64,000 nucleotides of DNA, taken from contig JAZQQB010000009.1 of NCBI GenBank assembly GCA_045628865.1, forward strand, positions 24,340 to 88,339, read 5' to 3'. The position numbers and the translations under genes were made by a program. The first letter of the stretch is position 1; every line of letters starts with the position of its first letter. The notes below the pieces were generated by a model that saw only the letters and a list, made by a program, of their open reading frames with translations, was not told the origin of the DNA and ran no database searches. The DNA is from JAZQQB01 sp045628865. Its GTDB lineage: Bacteria > Bacillota > Clostridia > Lachnospirales > Lachnospiraceae. This document shows, piece by piece, positions 50,649 through 59,723 of this stretch.

Positions 50649-52040
50649 ATGAATTTAACAGATATCCGTGAACTCTATCGTAACAGAGATCAGTATATTG
50701 ACAAGAAAATTACAATTGGTGGATGGGTTAGAAGTAACCGTGATTCAAAGGCGTTTGGTTTTATCGTTGTAAATGATGGTACATTCTTTGAACCACTTCA
50801 GATTGTATATCATGATAAAATGGAGAACTTTGCTGAAATTGCAAAGTTGAACGTTGGTTCAGCTATTATTGCAACAGGTACTCTTGTTGCAACACCAGAT
50901 GCAAAGCAACCTTTTGAATTACAGGCAGACGAAGTTGTCGTGGAAGGACCTTCATCAGCAGATTATCCATTACAGAAGAAGAGACATTCTTTTGAATATT
51001 TAAGAACGATTAGTCATTTGCGTCCAAGAACAAATACTTTTGAAGCAGTATTCAGAGTTCGTTCTTTGTGTGCATATGCAATCCATAAATTTTTTCAGGA
51101 AAGAGATTTCGTATATGTTCATACTCCATTGATTACTGGAAGTGACTGTGAAGGTGCTGGAGAAATGTTCCAGGTAACAACTCTTGACTTAAATAACATT
51201 CCAATGACAGAAGATGGAAAGGTTGATTTCCAGCAGGATTTCTTTAACAAACCAACAAACTTAACAGTATCAGGACAGTTAAATGGTGAAACATATGCTA
51301 TGGCATTTAAGAACATTTATACATTTGGTCCTACTTTTAGAGCTGAAAATTCTAATACAACAAGACATGCAGCAGAATTCTGGATGATCGAGCCAGAAAT
51401 TGCATTTGCAGATTTGCAGGATGATATGATTTTAGCAGAAAGTATGTTAAAGTATGTGATCAAATATGTAATGGAACATGCACCAGAAGAAATGAACTTC
51501 TTCAATAATTTTGTTGATAAGGGATTAATTGATCGTTTGAACAACGTTGTTAATTCTGACTTTGGTCGTGTCACATATACAGAAGCAATTGAATTATTAG
51601 AGAAACATAATGATAAATTTGATTACAAAGTATATTGGGGATGTGATCTTCAGACAGAGCATGAAAGATACTTAACAGAAGAAATTTTTAAACGTCCAGT
51701 ATTCGTAACTGATTATCCAAAGGAAATCAAGGCATTTTACATGAAGCTTAACGAAGATGGAAAGACTGTAGCAGCTGTTGACTGTTTAGTACCTGGTATT
51801 GGAGAGATTATTGGTGGTTCTCAGCGTGAGGATAACTTAGAATTATTAGAGAAGAGAATGGATGAACTTGGTCTTAACAAGGAAGACTATGGATTCTATC
51901 TTGATCTTCGTAAATATGGTTCTGCACGTCATGCAGGTTTTGGTCTTGGATTTGAAAGATGTGTTATGTACTTAACAGGTATGGGTAACATCAGAGACGT
52001 AATCCCATTCCCAAGAACAGTAAATAACTGTGAGTTATAA
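50649..52040 (+). CDS. asnS: Asparaginyl-tRNA synthetase
   Basis: Class II synthetase, 463 residues. N-terminal OB-fold anticodon domain (KKITIGGWVRSNRDSKAFGFIVVNDG), motif 2 (FGPTFRAENSNTTRHAAEFWMIEPE) and motif 3 (GLGFERCVMYLTGMGNIRDVIPFPRT). The AEFWM in motif 2 and the OB type fit AsnS rather than AspS. No T-box is present upstream, unlike ileS. RBS GAGAGG/GGTAAAG is moderate. Confidence 0.97.
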   Translation: MNLTDIRELYRNRDQYIDKKITIGGWVRSNRDSKAFGFIVVNDGTFFEPLQIVYHDKMENFAEIAKLNVGSAIIATGTLVATPDAKQPFELQADEVVVEGPSSADYPLQKKRHSFEYLRTISHLRPRTNTFEAVFRVRSLCAYAIHKFFQERDFVYVHTPLITGSDCEGAGEMFQVTTLDLNNIPMTEDGKVDFQQDFFNKPTNLTVSGQLNGETYAMAFKNIYTFGPTFRAENSNTTRHAAEFWMIEPEIAFADLQDDMILAESMLKYVIKYVMEHAPEEMNFFNNFVDKGLIDRLNNVVNSDFGRVTYTEAIELLEKHNDKFDYKVYWGCDLQTEHERYLTEEIFKRPVFVTDYPKEIKAFYMKLNEDGKTVAAVDCLVPGIGEIIGGSQREDNLELLEKRMDELGLNKEDYGFYLDLRKYGSARHAGFGLGFERCVMYLTGMGNIRDVIPFPRTVNNCEL

Positions 52041-52065
52041 TCGGTTTGGGGAATTTTGCCGATAT
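52038..52065 (+). promoter_or_regulatory. Sigma-D-like promoter upstream of the NlpC/P60 hydrolase
   Basis: TAAT (52038-52041), 16 bases, GCCGATAT (52058-52065). The -10 is a perfect sigma-D match and the -35 matches three of four. A TATAAT overlaps at 52063-52068, so sigma-A use is equally possible. Confidence 0.4.
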
Positions 52066-52101
52066 AATAATAAATAAATCGTATGATAAGGGGAGATGCA
52101 G

Positions 52102-53343
52102 TTGAAAAAAACACTTTGTTTTCTTTTAACTTGTAGTATTCTTGTTTTGTCACTGGCTGTTGTTCCGGTAAAAGCGGATAAACTCTCTGATTTACAAAAA
52201 GAAAAAGAAGAATTAGAGCAACAGAAACAGGAACTGAAACAGCAGGCGGCAGATACACAAAGCGCAATTGATGAGGCGAATGATACTGCAGACGAACTTC
52301 AGGGTAGCATTGATGAATTGTCGTATGCAATGGATGAGATTAGTAGCAGTATTGTTGAAATAATGGCAGAAATTTCGATGTTAGAGGCCGATATTACAAC
52401 GAAGGAAGCGGATATTGCTGCTACGCAGATTGAGTATGATAATGCGGTGCAGGTGAAGGAAGCTCAATATCAAGCCATGTGTGTTCGAATCAAGTGCATG
52501 TATGAATCAGGAAATAGCAGTTATGTAGAACTATTGTTAACCGCGCAGAGTGTTCCTGAGATGTTGAATAAAGTTGATTATATTGAAGCTTTGTATCAGT
52601 ATGACAGGGATATGTTGATTTCATATCAGCAAGTCGTGGAAGAGGTTGCGGCATTAGAGGCTCAGTTGGAGTTAGAACTAGCTGATTTAGAAGAAAGTAA
52701 ACAAATCCTGGCGGAAGCACAGGCAGAACTTGATGTGGAATTGGCTCAGCTTCAGGCAGAATCAGATAACTATGAGCTTGCTCTTGCGGAAGTAAAGATT
52801 ACAGCTGCAAACTATACATCTCAGTTGAAAGAGCAGCAGGCTCAGATTAATGCTGTACAGAGTAGTATCAATCAGAAGAATAAGGAAATCAAGGCAGAAC
52901 AGGCGGCGTTGGCAGCACAGGCTGCATCAACAACTACGCCAAAGGTACCAGCTGGAAAAGCTAGTTACAATGCCAATGATATCTGGAATTCCAATGGTAG
53001 TGAACAGGGCAAGAAGATAGCTGCGTATGGTTGTTCTTTTATTGGTAATCCATATGTGTTAGGTGGTACAAGCTTAACCAATGGTGCCGATTGCTCCGGT
53101 TTTACACAGTCTGTATATGCACAGTTTGGAATTAAGATTCCACGTACAAGTTATGAACAGCGTAGTTGTGGAAAAGAAGTAGCTTATGCAGATGCACAGC
53201 CAGGAGATTTGATCTGTTATGCAGGACACGTTGCTTTATATATTGGAAATGGAAAGATTGTACATGCAAGTAGTGTAAAAACGGGAATCAAGATTAGTTA
53301 TGCAACATATAGATCTATTCTTAGTGTTCGACGTGTATTATAG
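52102..53343 (+). CDS. Secreted NlpC/P60 peptidoglycan hydrolase with coiled-coil N-terminus (CwlO/PcsB-like)
   Basis: TTG 52102 is preferred: AAGGGGAG (52088-52095) is then 6 bases upstream, whereas the ATG at 52096 abuts it. 413 residues: signal peptide (KKTLCFLLTCSILVLSLAVVPVKA), long coiled coil from ~25 to ~280 with Gln/Glu/Ala heptads, and an NlpC/P60 domain with catalytic Cys in GADCSGFTQSVY and His in GHVALYIGNGKIVHA. Such DL-endopeptidases cleave peptide cross-links; the coiled coil usually keeps them inactive until FtsEX binds. A possible sigma-D promoter fits autolysin control. Confidence 0.9.
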   Translation: MKKTLCFLLTCSILVLSLAVVPVKADKLSDLQKEKEELEQQKQELKQQAADTQSAIDEANDTADELQGSIDELSYAMDEISSSIVEIMAEISMLEADITTKEADIAATQIEYDNAVQVKEAQYQAMCVRIKCMYESGNSSYVELLLTAQSVPEMLNKVDYIEALYQYDRDMLISYQQVVEEVAALEAQLELELADLEESKQILAEAQAELDVELAQLQAESDNYELALAEVKITAANYTSQLKEQQAQINAVQSSINQKNKEIKAEQAALAAQAASTTTPKVPAGKASYNANDIWNSNGSEQGKKIAAYGCSFIGNPYVLGGTSLTNGADCSGFTQSVYAQFGIKIPRTSYEQRSCGKEVAYADAQPGDLICYAGHVALYIGNGKIVHASSVKTGIKISYATYRSILSVRRVL

Positions 53344-53348
53344 AAATA

Positions 53349-53388
53349 AAACAGCAATCCAATTGTAAAAATGGATTGCTGTTTTTTG
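53349..53388. terminator. Terminator between the NlpC/P60 gene and the convergent capA-like gene
   Basis: AAACAGCAATCCA pairs with TGGATTGCTGTTT across a 10-base loop, followed by TTTG. The upstream A run gives some function in the other direction. Confidence 0.88.
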
Positions 53389-53414
53389 TATGTTCTTTAT
53401 GCGCCGTACGTTTT

Positions 53415-54809
53415 TTATTCTAAAACATTTTGAGGAAGATCTCCTAGTACATCTTCATAGAGTTGATACATATAAGAGATAGAGAATTTAGAGTCATGTG
53501 CTTTGATGTTGTTAGTGGCGGCTTTTTCCTCTGTATAATCCTGTAAACGATAGGTGGATACATCTCCACTTCCATAATGTGTTACGATAGGGATTGCACC
53601 GTATTGATCAATGACAACATGTCCCTGCGATTTTTTTAGTCGAATGGTAGCAAAGATTCCTAACATTGTTTCAGCCCGTGCCTGATTGGAATTGAAATTA
53701 CCTAGAGAGTAATAAACAAGGGTTTGATTCCCATTACAACCGGTAATCCATTCAACGGGTTCTATTACATGCGGATGTGTTCCAAGTACAAGGTCAGCAC
53801 CATGGTCAGCAAAAATCTGTGCCCATTTCTCTTGCTCTGATGTTTGTTTCAAGGTATATTCTGTACCCCAGTGTGGGCAAACAATTACAAAATCAGCAAG
53901 TTCTCTTGCTTTATCTAAATCACGGATGACTTCCTCCTCATTTAACAAATTTACCATGAAAGGACGATCTTTTGGAATAGCTAGTCCGTTGGTTCCGTAG
54001 GTATAGTTCAAAATTGCGATGGAAATCCCATTTACATTCGTTACATAGATTTCTTCTCGTTCTTCTTCGGATTCATTTACTCCTAAGATTGGAATCTCAG
54101 GATGATTAGTATGCCAGAAATTCATGCAAAGATCAAAGCCCTTTTTTCCTTGATCAATGGTATGGTTACTTGCTTGCAGGATTATGTCAAAACCTGCTTT
54201 TACCTCAGAATCACCTAATTCAAAAGCGGCATTAAACAATGGGTATCCAGAAAGTCCCAGTCCTGTACCGCCAAGGATCACTTCCTGATTGAGTAGTGCA
54301 AGATCAGCAGATTGAATAATGTTAGTGACTGGTTCAAAAACACAATCATAGTTATAGGTGCCATCATCCATGCGACCGACTTTGTGGGTATAACCACCAG
54401 CCAACATATCTCCACACATCAAAATAGTTGCATAGTTCTCCCCATGTTCTCTTGCATAGAAAGCGTTACTGATCAAGTCAGTAGCAAAAAGATCTGAGTA
54501 TATGATATCAGAAACAACAGGTATCTCGCACACTTCAATTGATTCAGGGTGTGAATCTGTTTCATCTATGGATGTGACTATCTCTTCTGATGCTATAGAT
54601 TCTATCGATTCAAATGCAACTGAAGGTTCAGTTGCATCAAGCGTATTGGTCAGCGCAACTGTTTCTTCTTGAATATCACTTGCAACATAGTTAATACCAG
54701 GACCACCTGCTACGATTTTTTGCGCAAGAAGTATAAGGCATAAAAGTGTACCAGATAGCGCAAGTAACTTCAGTGCTAAACGACATAGAAAAAGTAGACA
54801 TTTTTTCAT
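53415..54809 (-). CDS. CapA-family protein (poly-gamma-glutamate capsule type phosphoesterase fold)
   Basis: 464 residues, minus strand, GGAGG upstream. N-terminal membrane anchor (LALKLLALSGTLLCLILLA), ~100-residue polar linker, then the CapA domain with metallophosphoesterase-like motifs: MCGDMLAGG, LLNQEVILGG, QASNHTIDQG, CPHWGTEY and LGTHPHVIEPVE. Family members take part in poly-gamma-glutamate or other surface polymer handling; no capBC partners are nearby, so the role here is open. Confidence 0.87.
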   Translation of the reverse strand: MKKCLLFLCRLALKLLALSGTLLCLILLAQKIVAGGPGINYVASDIQEETVALTNTLDATEPSVAFESIESIASEEIVTSIDETDSHPESIEVCEIPVVSDIIYSDLFATDLISNAFYAREHGENYATILMCGDMLAGGYTHKVGRMDDGTYNYDCVFEPVTNIIQSADLALLNQEVILGGTGLGLSGYPLFNAAFELGDSEVKAGFDIILQASNHTIDQGKKGFDLCMNFWHTNHPEIPILGVNESEEEREEIYVTNVNGISIAILNYTYGTNGLAIPKDRPFMVNLLNEEEVIRDLDKARELADFVIVCPHWGTEYTLKQTSEQEKWAQIFADHGADLVLGTHPHVIEPVEWITGCNGNQTLVYYSLGNFNSNQARAETMLGIFATIRLKKSQGHVVIDQYGAIPIVTHYGSGDVSTYRLQDYTEEKAATNNIKAHDSKFSISYMYQLYEDVLGDLPQNVLE

Positions 54810-54881
54810 CTAAAAACCTCCGTTTAAACAATTATAGCATGATTTGAAAAATAGAAACAATAGAATAATATTACAGATATT

Positions 54882-54910
54882 TTGACATTTTAAGGTGAAA
54901 AGCGTACAAT
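54882..54910 (+). promoter_or_regulatory. Sigma-A-type promoter of the AraC-yfhO run
   Basis: TTGACA (54882-54887), 17 bases, TACAAT (54905-54910), 36 bases before the start codon. Confidence 0.75.
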
Positions 54911-54946
54911 GAGGAGAGTTGTAACTAGACAAGTTGGAGGTTTCAG

Positions 54947-55774
54947 ATGCTTTCAAATCAAGCGAAAGAATTTACCTATTCAAGAGTGAAGCGTGTACCC
55001 TATGCAGAAATGGCAGGGGAGCATCATCATTTCAATTATGAAATCTACTATCTTTGCAGTGGAACAAGGAAGTTTTTTATCAATGACCGTGTTTATGTAG
55101 CACAGGGTGGAGATTTGGTCATGATTCCAAAGGGCGAAATCCATAAAACGACCTATTTTGCAACAGATGAGGAACATGAGAGAATTGCAATTACATTTAG
55201 TGATACAATGCTGAAAAAATTGTACATGGATATACCAAAAGAGCAAGTGTTAGAAGCTTTTCGAGGATATCATATTACGATACCAGAAGAGAAGAGAGCA
55301 TATTTAGAAGGGCTATTTCAAAAAATGGCAGAAGAGTATGTTCTTCATGATGAGTATTCATGGGCTATGATTTCTCAAGAAATTTCTGAGCTGATTCTTT
55401 TTATTTTAAGACAGAAAAAGGTAGGGCATAAGGAAATTAAGACGGATGTATCAGAACATGTGATGGAAGAGGCAGCACAGTTTATTGTAATGCATTATCA
55501 AGAGGAAATCACTTTAGAGGATATTTCAAAGAAGTACCATATGAGTACCTCTTATTTTTCTCGAAAGTTCAAATCAGAGACAGGGTTTGGATTTAAAGAG
55601 TATGTGAATGCACTCCGTTTAAAAGAGGCGAGAGTACTTTTGACAGAATCTGACATGAGTATTACAGAGATTGCGTTAAAATGCGGGTATGAAAATAGCA
55701 ATTATTTTGGAGATGTTTTTAAAAAAATAGAAGGTGTATCTCCAAGAGATTATAGAAAAATACTATCTGAATAA
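54947..55774 (+). CDS. AraC-family regulator with cupin sensor domain
   Basis: 275 residues. N-terminal cupin-like sugar-sensing domain (HHHFNYEIYYLCSGTRKFFI; GDLVMIPKGEIHKT) and a C-terminal AraC double helix-turn-helix (ITLEDISKKYHMSTSYFSRKF; MSITEIALKCGYENSNYFGDVFK). GGAGG precedes the ATG. No sugar operon is adjacent; the next gene is yfhO, 25 bases on. Such regulators usually respond to a carbohydrate. Confidence 0.9.
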   Translation: MLSNQAKEFTYSRVKRVPYAEMAGEHHHFNYEIYYLCSGTRKFFINDRVYVAQGGDLVMIPKGEIHKTTYFATDEEHERIAITFSDTMLKKLYMDIPKEQVLEAFRGYHITIPEEKRAYLEGLFQKMAEEYVLHDEYSWAMISQEISELILFILRQKKVGHKEIKTDVSEHVMEEAAQFIVMHYQEEITLEDISKKYHMSTSYFSRKFKSETGFGFKEYVNALRLKEARVLLTESDMSITEIALKCGYENSNYFGDVFKKIEGVSPRDYRKILSE

Positions 55775-55799
55775 TCACCTTCAAGAGGCAGGGAAGAAA

Positions 55800-58364
55800 A
55801 TGAATGAAGAAATAAAAAAAGGGAAAAAAAGATATTTTGTTTTAGCTTTTGTTTTTCCAATTATAGCTATGTTTATTGGTTATGTTTGTAATGAGGTATT
55901 TCCATTTGGAAAAAAGAGTATTTTGTGTTCTGATCTATACAATCAGTACCTCCCGTTTTTTGCAGATCTAAGGGATACACTTAAAAATAATGGAAGTTTA
56001 TTATATTCTTGGAATTTAGGATTGGGATCTAATTTTCTTGCACTGTATGCGTATTATCTGGCGAGTCCGTTTAACTGGCTATTAGTGTTAGTCCCATTTC
56101 AGTATCTGATCGAGTTTATGACAGTGTTGATCATGTTGAAATTGGGTCTTTGCGGATTATCCTTTGCATATTATCTGAGCAAGCACTTTAATAGAAATGA
56201 TTTTTCAATATCGGTTTTTTCATTATTCTATGCATTGTGTGGATTCATTGGAGCCTATAACTGGGATATCATGTGGTTAGACGTTGTTGCATTAGCTCCA
56301 CTGGTAATCTTAGGTTTAGAGCAGCTTGTACGAGAGAAAAAGTGGAAGCTTTATTGTGTGTCACTGGCTTTGTCAATCACATTCAATTATTATATTGCAA
56401 TGATCATGTGTATTTTCTTGGTATTGTATTTTATTGTGCAGATGCTTACTTTACCAAAGGAATTGTTTAAACCAGGTCATTTGCTTGGAGCTATTGGAAG
56501 ATTTGCATTCTTTAGTCTTTTGGCAGCAGGAATGGCAGCAGTTTTGTTATTCCCTGTTGCATCAGCTTTGTCTGCAACGAAGTATGCCAATTCAACCTTT
56601 CCTAAGAAATGGGAATTTTACTTTACACCATTCCAAGCCTTTGCAAGACATTTTATGAATGTAGATACAGAGATTGGGCAGGAACATTGGCCGAATTTAT
56701 ATTGTGGGGTAGGAATCTTTTTTATGCTTCCAATGTACATTCTTGCAAAGAAGATTTCATTGAGAGAAAAGATTGTGTATGTGTTATTGATGGTTTTTTT
56801 CTTATTTAGTTTTTCCATCAATGGACTTGCGTTTATCTGGCATGGAATGAACTATCCAAATTGTTTACCATCAAGACAAACATTTTTGTATGACTTTGTG
56901 ATCATCACTTTATGCTATCAGGTATATGTTACTTCTAAAGAAGATAGATGGTGGAAATATTTGCTTTCTGGTATTGCTGCAGCAGGATTGGTAGCGGGTT
57001 GTATCTTTGTATCAGATAAAAAGGAATTTCCAGATCATTCCTACTTGTTAACAGGAATTTTTGTTGCAGTTGAATTTTTGGTGTTCTGGCTTCATCAAAA
57101 GACTTCTTATAAAAAGATTACAGCTGCGATTGCCTTTTTATTGTTGTTTGGAGAACTGACAGAGAATATGACAGTATCAGGAATCTTAACAAGTGATAGA
57201 AATAATTATGTGAAAGATAGAGATTCTTATGTATATCTTTTAAATGAAGCTGATCTTATGGAGAATCATGATTTTTATCGAATTGAAATGAGAGAGCGAA
57301 AGACGAAGAATGATGCTATGTATATTGGTTTTCATTCTGCAACTATGTTTTCCTCTACAACTGGAGAACAGCTTCAGAAGTTCTATTATGAATTGGGTAT
57401 TTCAAGCAGTAAGGTATTTTACTGGGACCCAACAGGAACTCCACTTGTGAACAGTATGCTGGGCGTTCGCTATTTGTTCTCCAAGAAGAATGACCTTTCA
57501 AACCCATATTATCATCTCATTGATACCAGGGGAGATATTAGTTTATATCAGTATACCTATTCACTTCCTTTGGGGTATATGATTCCTAGTGATTTAGAAG
57601 AAAACTGGGATTATAAAGAGGGAACCCCTGCCAGAGCTCAGAATAATTTTGTGAAGGCATTGGGAATTGAAAAGAATATCTTGAAAAAAGAAGAGGGAAT
57701 GGATAATCGGAATGGTGAGAGTCATTATACTGTTTTTGAGGATGGCTATTATTATGTATATGTATCCTATAAAAAAGTAGATGATATCAAGATGACAGTG
57801 ACGAAACCGGATGGTTCATCTGATTCTAGAACATTTTCACAGGTTCAGAATGATTACCTTTTAGATTGTGGTTATTGTACAGTCGGAACTGAAATTGAAT
57901 TTATTCCTAAGGAAAAAGGCGAAGAAGAATGTAACATGGAGTTACAGATTTATCAGCTTCAAGAGGATATTGTAAAAGAAGTAGTAGCTCGAATGAGTGA
58001 ACAGACCATGCAGGTTACTTCTTACACAGATACTGTAATGGAAGGTGAGATTGATGTTACGAAGCCAGGTAAGCTTGTTACATCTGTGCCTTATGAGGCA
58101 GGTTGGACATTGTATGTAGATGGTGAGGAGAAAGAGGTAGAGCTTTTCGCAGATACCATGATTGCTGTTACATTGCCAGAAGGAACGCATACCATTAAGC
58201 TGGTATTTTATCCTATGGGACTTAAAAATGGAATTTATACTTCTATAGCATGCTGGCTGGTATTTTTATTACTTGTACTAATCTCTAACAAAAGAAAAAG
58301 AAAACAGATGGAGAAGGAGCAGGTTGAAGAACAAGCAGAAGAATCAGAATTTTCAACTGAATAG
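55800..58364 (+). CDS. YfhO-family membrane protein (GT-C glycosyltransferase-like)
   Basis: 854 residues from ATG 55800; an in-frame ATG at 55734 overlaps the araC gene and is rejected. About a dozen predicted membrane helices in the first ~490 residues, with the YfhO hallmark SDLYNQYLPFFADLRD and SWNLGLGSNFLALYAYYLASPFN. A large extracytoplasmic domain and a final membrane helix before a Lys/Glu-rich tail complete it. B. subtilis YfhO glycosylates lipoteichoic acid; the exact acceptor here is unknown. It is sandwiched between two AraC-type regulator genes on the same strand. Confidence 0.9.
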   Translation: MNEEIKKGKKRYFVLAFVFPIIAMFIGYVCNEVFPFGKKSILCSDLYNQYLPFFADLRDTLKNNGSLLYSWNLGLGSNFLALYAYYLASPFNWLLVLVPFQYLIEFMTVLIMLKLGLCGLSFAYYLSKHFNRNDFSISVFSLFYALCGFIGAYNWDIMWLDVVALAPLVILGLEQLVREKKWKLYCVSLALSITFNYYIAMIMCIFLVLYFIVQMLTLPKELFKPGHLLGAIGRFAFFSLLAAGMAAVLLFPVASALSATKYANSTFPKKWEFYFTPFQAFARHFMNVDTEIGQEHWPNLYCGVGIFFMLPMYILAKKISLREKIVYVLLMVFFLFSFSINGLAFIWHGMNYPNCLPSRQTFLYDFVIITLCYQVYVTSKEDRWWKYLLSGIAAAGLVAGCIFVSDKKEFPDHSYLLTGIFVAVEFLVFWLHQKTSYKKITAAIAFLLLFGELTENMTVSGILTSDRNNYVKDRDSYVYLLNEADLMENHDFYRIEMRERKTKNDAMYIGFHSATMFSSTTGEQLQKFYYELGISSSKVFYWDPTGTPLVNSMLGVRYLFSKKNDLSNPYYHLIDTRGDISLYQYTYSLPLGYMIPSDLEENWDYKEGTPARAQNNFVKALGIEKNILKKEEGMDNRNGESHYTVFEDGYYYVYVSYKKVDDIKMTVTKPDGSSDSRTFSQVQNDYLLDCGYCTVGTEIEFIPKEKGEEECNMELQIYQLQEDIVKEVVARMSEQTMQVTSYTDTVMEGEIDVTKPGKLVTSVPYEAGWTLYVDGEEKEVELFADTMIAVTLPEGTHTIKLVFYPMGLKNGIYTSIACWLVFLLLVLISNKRKRKQMEKEQVEEQAEESEFSTE

Positions 58365-59160
58365 TGATATAAAATATTCCTGGTCTGGGAAGTTTGTTGG
58401 AAAAGATCATGACTGGAAGCATATGGAGCGGGTGCTGTATGATTATGAGCTGATCGTTATGGAAAAAGGATGCTTATATATTGAGGATGAGTGGCAACGC
58501 TATGAGGTTTCAGAAGGTGAGTATCTCTTGATGAAGCCAACCAAGTGTCAGAGAGGGTTTAAGCCTTCGAAATGTAGTTTTTACTGGATGCATTTTACAA
58601 GCGAATCAGATCTTGGAAATCAGATATTTGAGGAAAAGCAGGAAAAATCAATTCCTGTTATAGGAAAACTTGTGAGCCCTGAAAGAGTGTTTATTCTGTT
58701 AAAGCAACTCCAGGATACAGATCTACGATATCTGGATGCGTCGTATAATACGCTTTTGGCAAAGGGAATTTTAGCTGAATTGTATCATCAGACAAAAAAT
58801 GTTCTAGTAGAAGAATCCGAACAAGATTTAGTTAGTAAGGTATCAGAATACGTAGTTGCACATATCTCGGACAATTTACATGTAAAGGACATTGCCCAGG
58901 CATTTGGATACAACGAGAAATATTTTTCGACTACATTCCATAAACAGGCTAGTGTAGGAGTGAAGCAGTTTGTGGATGGGATCAAGATGGATAGAGCAAG
59001 GTATTTACTGTTAAATACTAATGCGTGGGTGGCTGAGATTGCACAGATTTTAGGATATGAGAATGTACAGAATTTTTATCATATATTCAAAAAGGTTACC
59101 AACACAACACCAACAGAATATCGAAGTACCTATGGAAAGAAAAACGAATTTGATAAATAA
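58324..59160 (+). CDS. AraC-family regulator
   Basis: 278 residues. Starts at TTG 58324, four bases after AAGGAG (58314-58319), and overlaps the end of yfhO by 41 bases. An N-terminal cupin-like sensor domain (YDYELIVMEKGCLYIE; SEGEYLLMKPTKCQRGF) is followed by a C-terminal double helix-turn-helix (LHVKDIAQAFGYNEKYFSTTF; AWVAEIAQILGYENVQNFYHIFK). Overlap implies translational coupling with YfhO. Target unknown. Confidence 0.87.
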   Translation: MKNKQKNQNFQLNSDIKYSWSGKFVGKDHDWKHMERVLYDYELIVMEKGCLYIEDEWQRYEVSEGEYLLMKPTKCQRGFKPSKCSFYWMHFTSESDLGNQIFEEKQEKSIPVIGKLVSPERVFILLKQLQDTDLRYLDASYNTLLAKGILAELYHQTKNVLVEESEQDLVSKVSEYVVAHISDNLHVKDIAQAFGYNEKYFSTTFHKQASVGVKQFVDGIKMDRARYLLLNTNAWVAEIAQILGYENVQNFYHIFKKVTNTTPTEYRSTYGKKNEFDK

Positions 59161-59162
59161 GA

Positions 59163-59190
59163 GGCTGTCGCATTGCGACAGCCCTATTTA
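59163..59190 (+). terminator. Hairpin terminator after the second AraC gene
   Basis: GGCTGTCGCA pairs with TGCGACAGCC; followed by CTATTTAT. The weak T tract suggests partial efficiency. Confidence 0.6.
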
Positions 59191-59234
59191 TGTTGTGCGC
59201 CAAGCGCGTAAGTGAGAGTTGAACTTCTTACTAG

Positions 59235-59492
59235 TTACATACAGGATTTGTGTAAATATTTTTCTTTGGTGGCAAGCCCTCCACGGATATGACGCTCGGC
59301 TTTATTAACATCTAATATTTTACGAACCTCTTTTGATAATGCCTTATTGATTCCAGGAAGTCGTTCGCTCATATCTTTATGTACAGTAGACTTACTGACT
59401 CCATATGCTTTGGCAGCCTGACGGACGGTTGCATTATTTTCAATGATGTATGCGGCTAATAATAGAACACGTTCTTCAATATAATCCTTCAA
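59235..59492 (-). CDS. spoIIID: Sporulation transcription regulator SpoIIID
   Basis: 85 residues, minus strand, TTG start with GAGGG 7 bases upstream. The sequence is clearly SpoIIID: KDYIEERVLLLAAYIIENNATVRQAAKAYGVSKSTVHKDMSERL, split around its helix-turn-helix, and VRKILDVNKAERHIRGGLATKEKY. SpoIIID is a mother-cell regulator that modulates the sigma-E regulon. Its presence shows the organism carries sporulation genes. A sigma-E-like -10 lies upstream. Confidence 0.96.
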   Translation of the reverse strand: MKDYIEERVLLLAAYIIENNATVRQAAKAYGVSKSTVHKDMSERLPGINKALSKEVRKILDVNKAERHIRGGLATKEKYLHKSCM

Positions 59493-59519
59493 TGAAATCC
59501 CTCACATGTGTTTTTGTAC

Positions 59520-59527
59520 ATTCTATG
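59520..59527 (-). promoter_or_regulatory. Sigma-E-like -10 element of spoIIID
   Basis: On the minus strand CATAGAAT lies ~28 bases upstream of the spoIIID start, matching seven of eight bases of the sigma-E -10 consensus CATACANT. I do not find a good -35 at the usual spacing, so this is only a candidate. Confidence 0.3.
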
Positions 59528-59617
59528 AAATAATGTAATTATTCAGAACCATGCATAAGTGATTGATTTTTCTGAGAAAAAGGAGTATTATTAGGTTTCC
59601 TTTTTATAATTTAATAT

Positions 59618-59645
59618 TTGACATTTCGGTAGATATTGGTAAAAT
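59618..59645 (+). promoter_or_regulatory. Promoter of the ABC-2 transporter operon
   Basis: TTGACA (59618-59623), 16 bases, TAAAAT (59640-59645). A ~70-base leader precedes the ATG at 59724. Confidence 0.6.
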
Positions 59646-59723
59646 CCAATAGAACCAAACCGACTTGGCAAGATATGAAGCGTAAAGGTTTACTGCAAAA
59701 TATTACTACCAGGAGGAAGCAAG

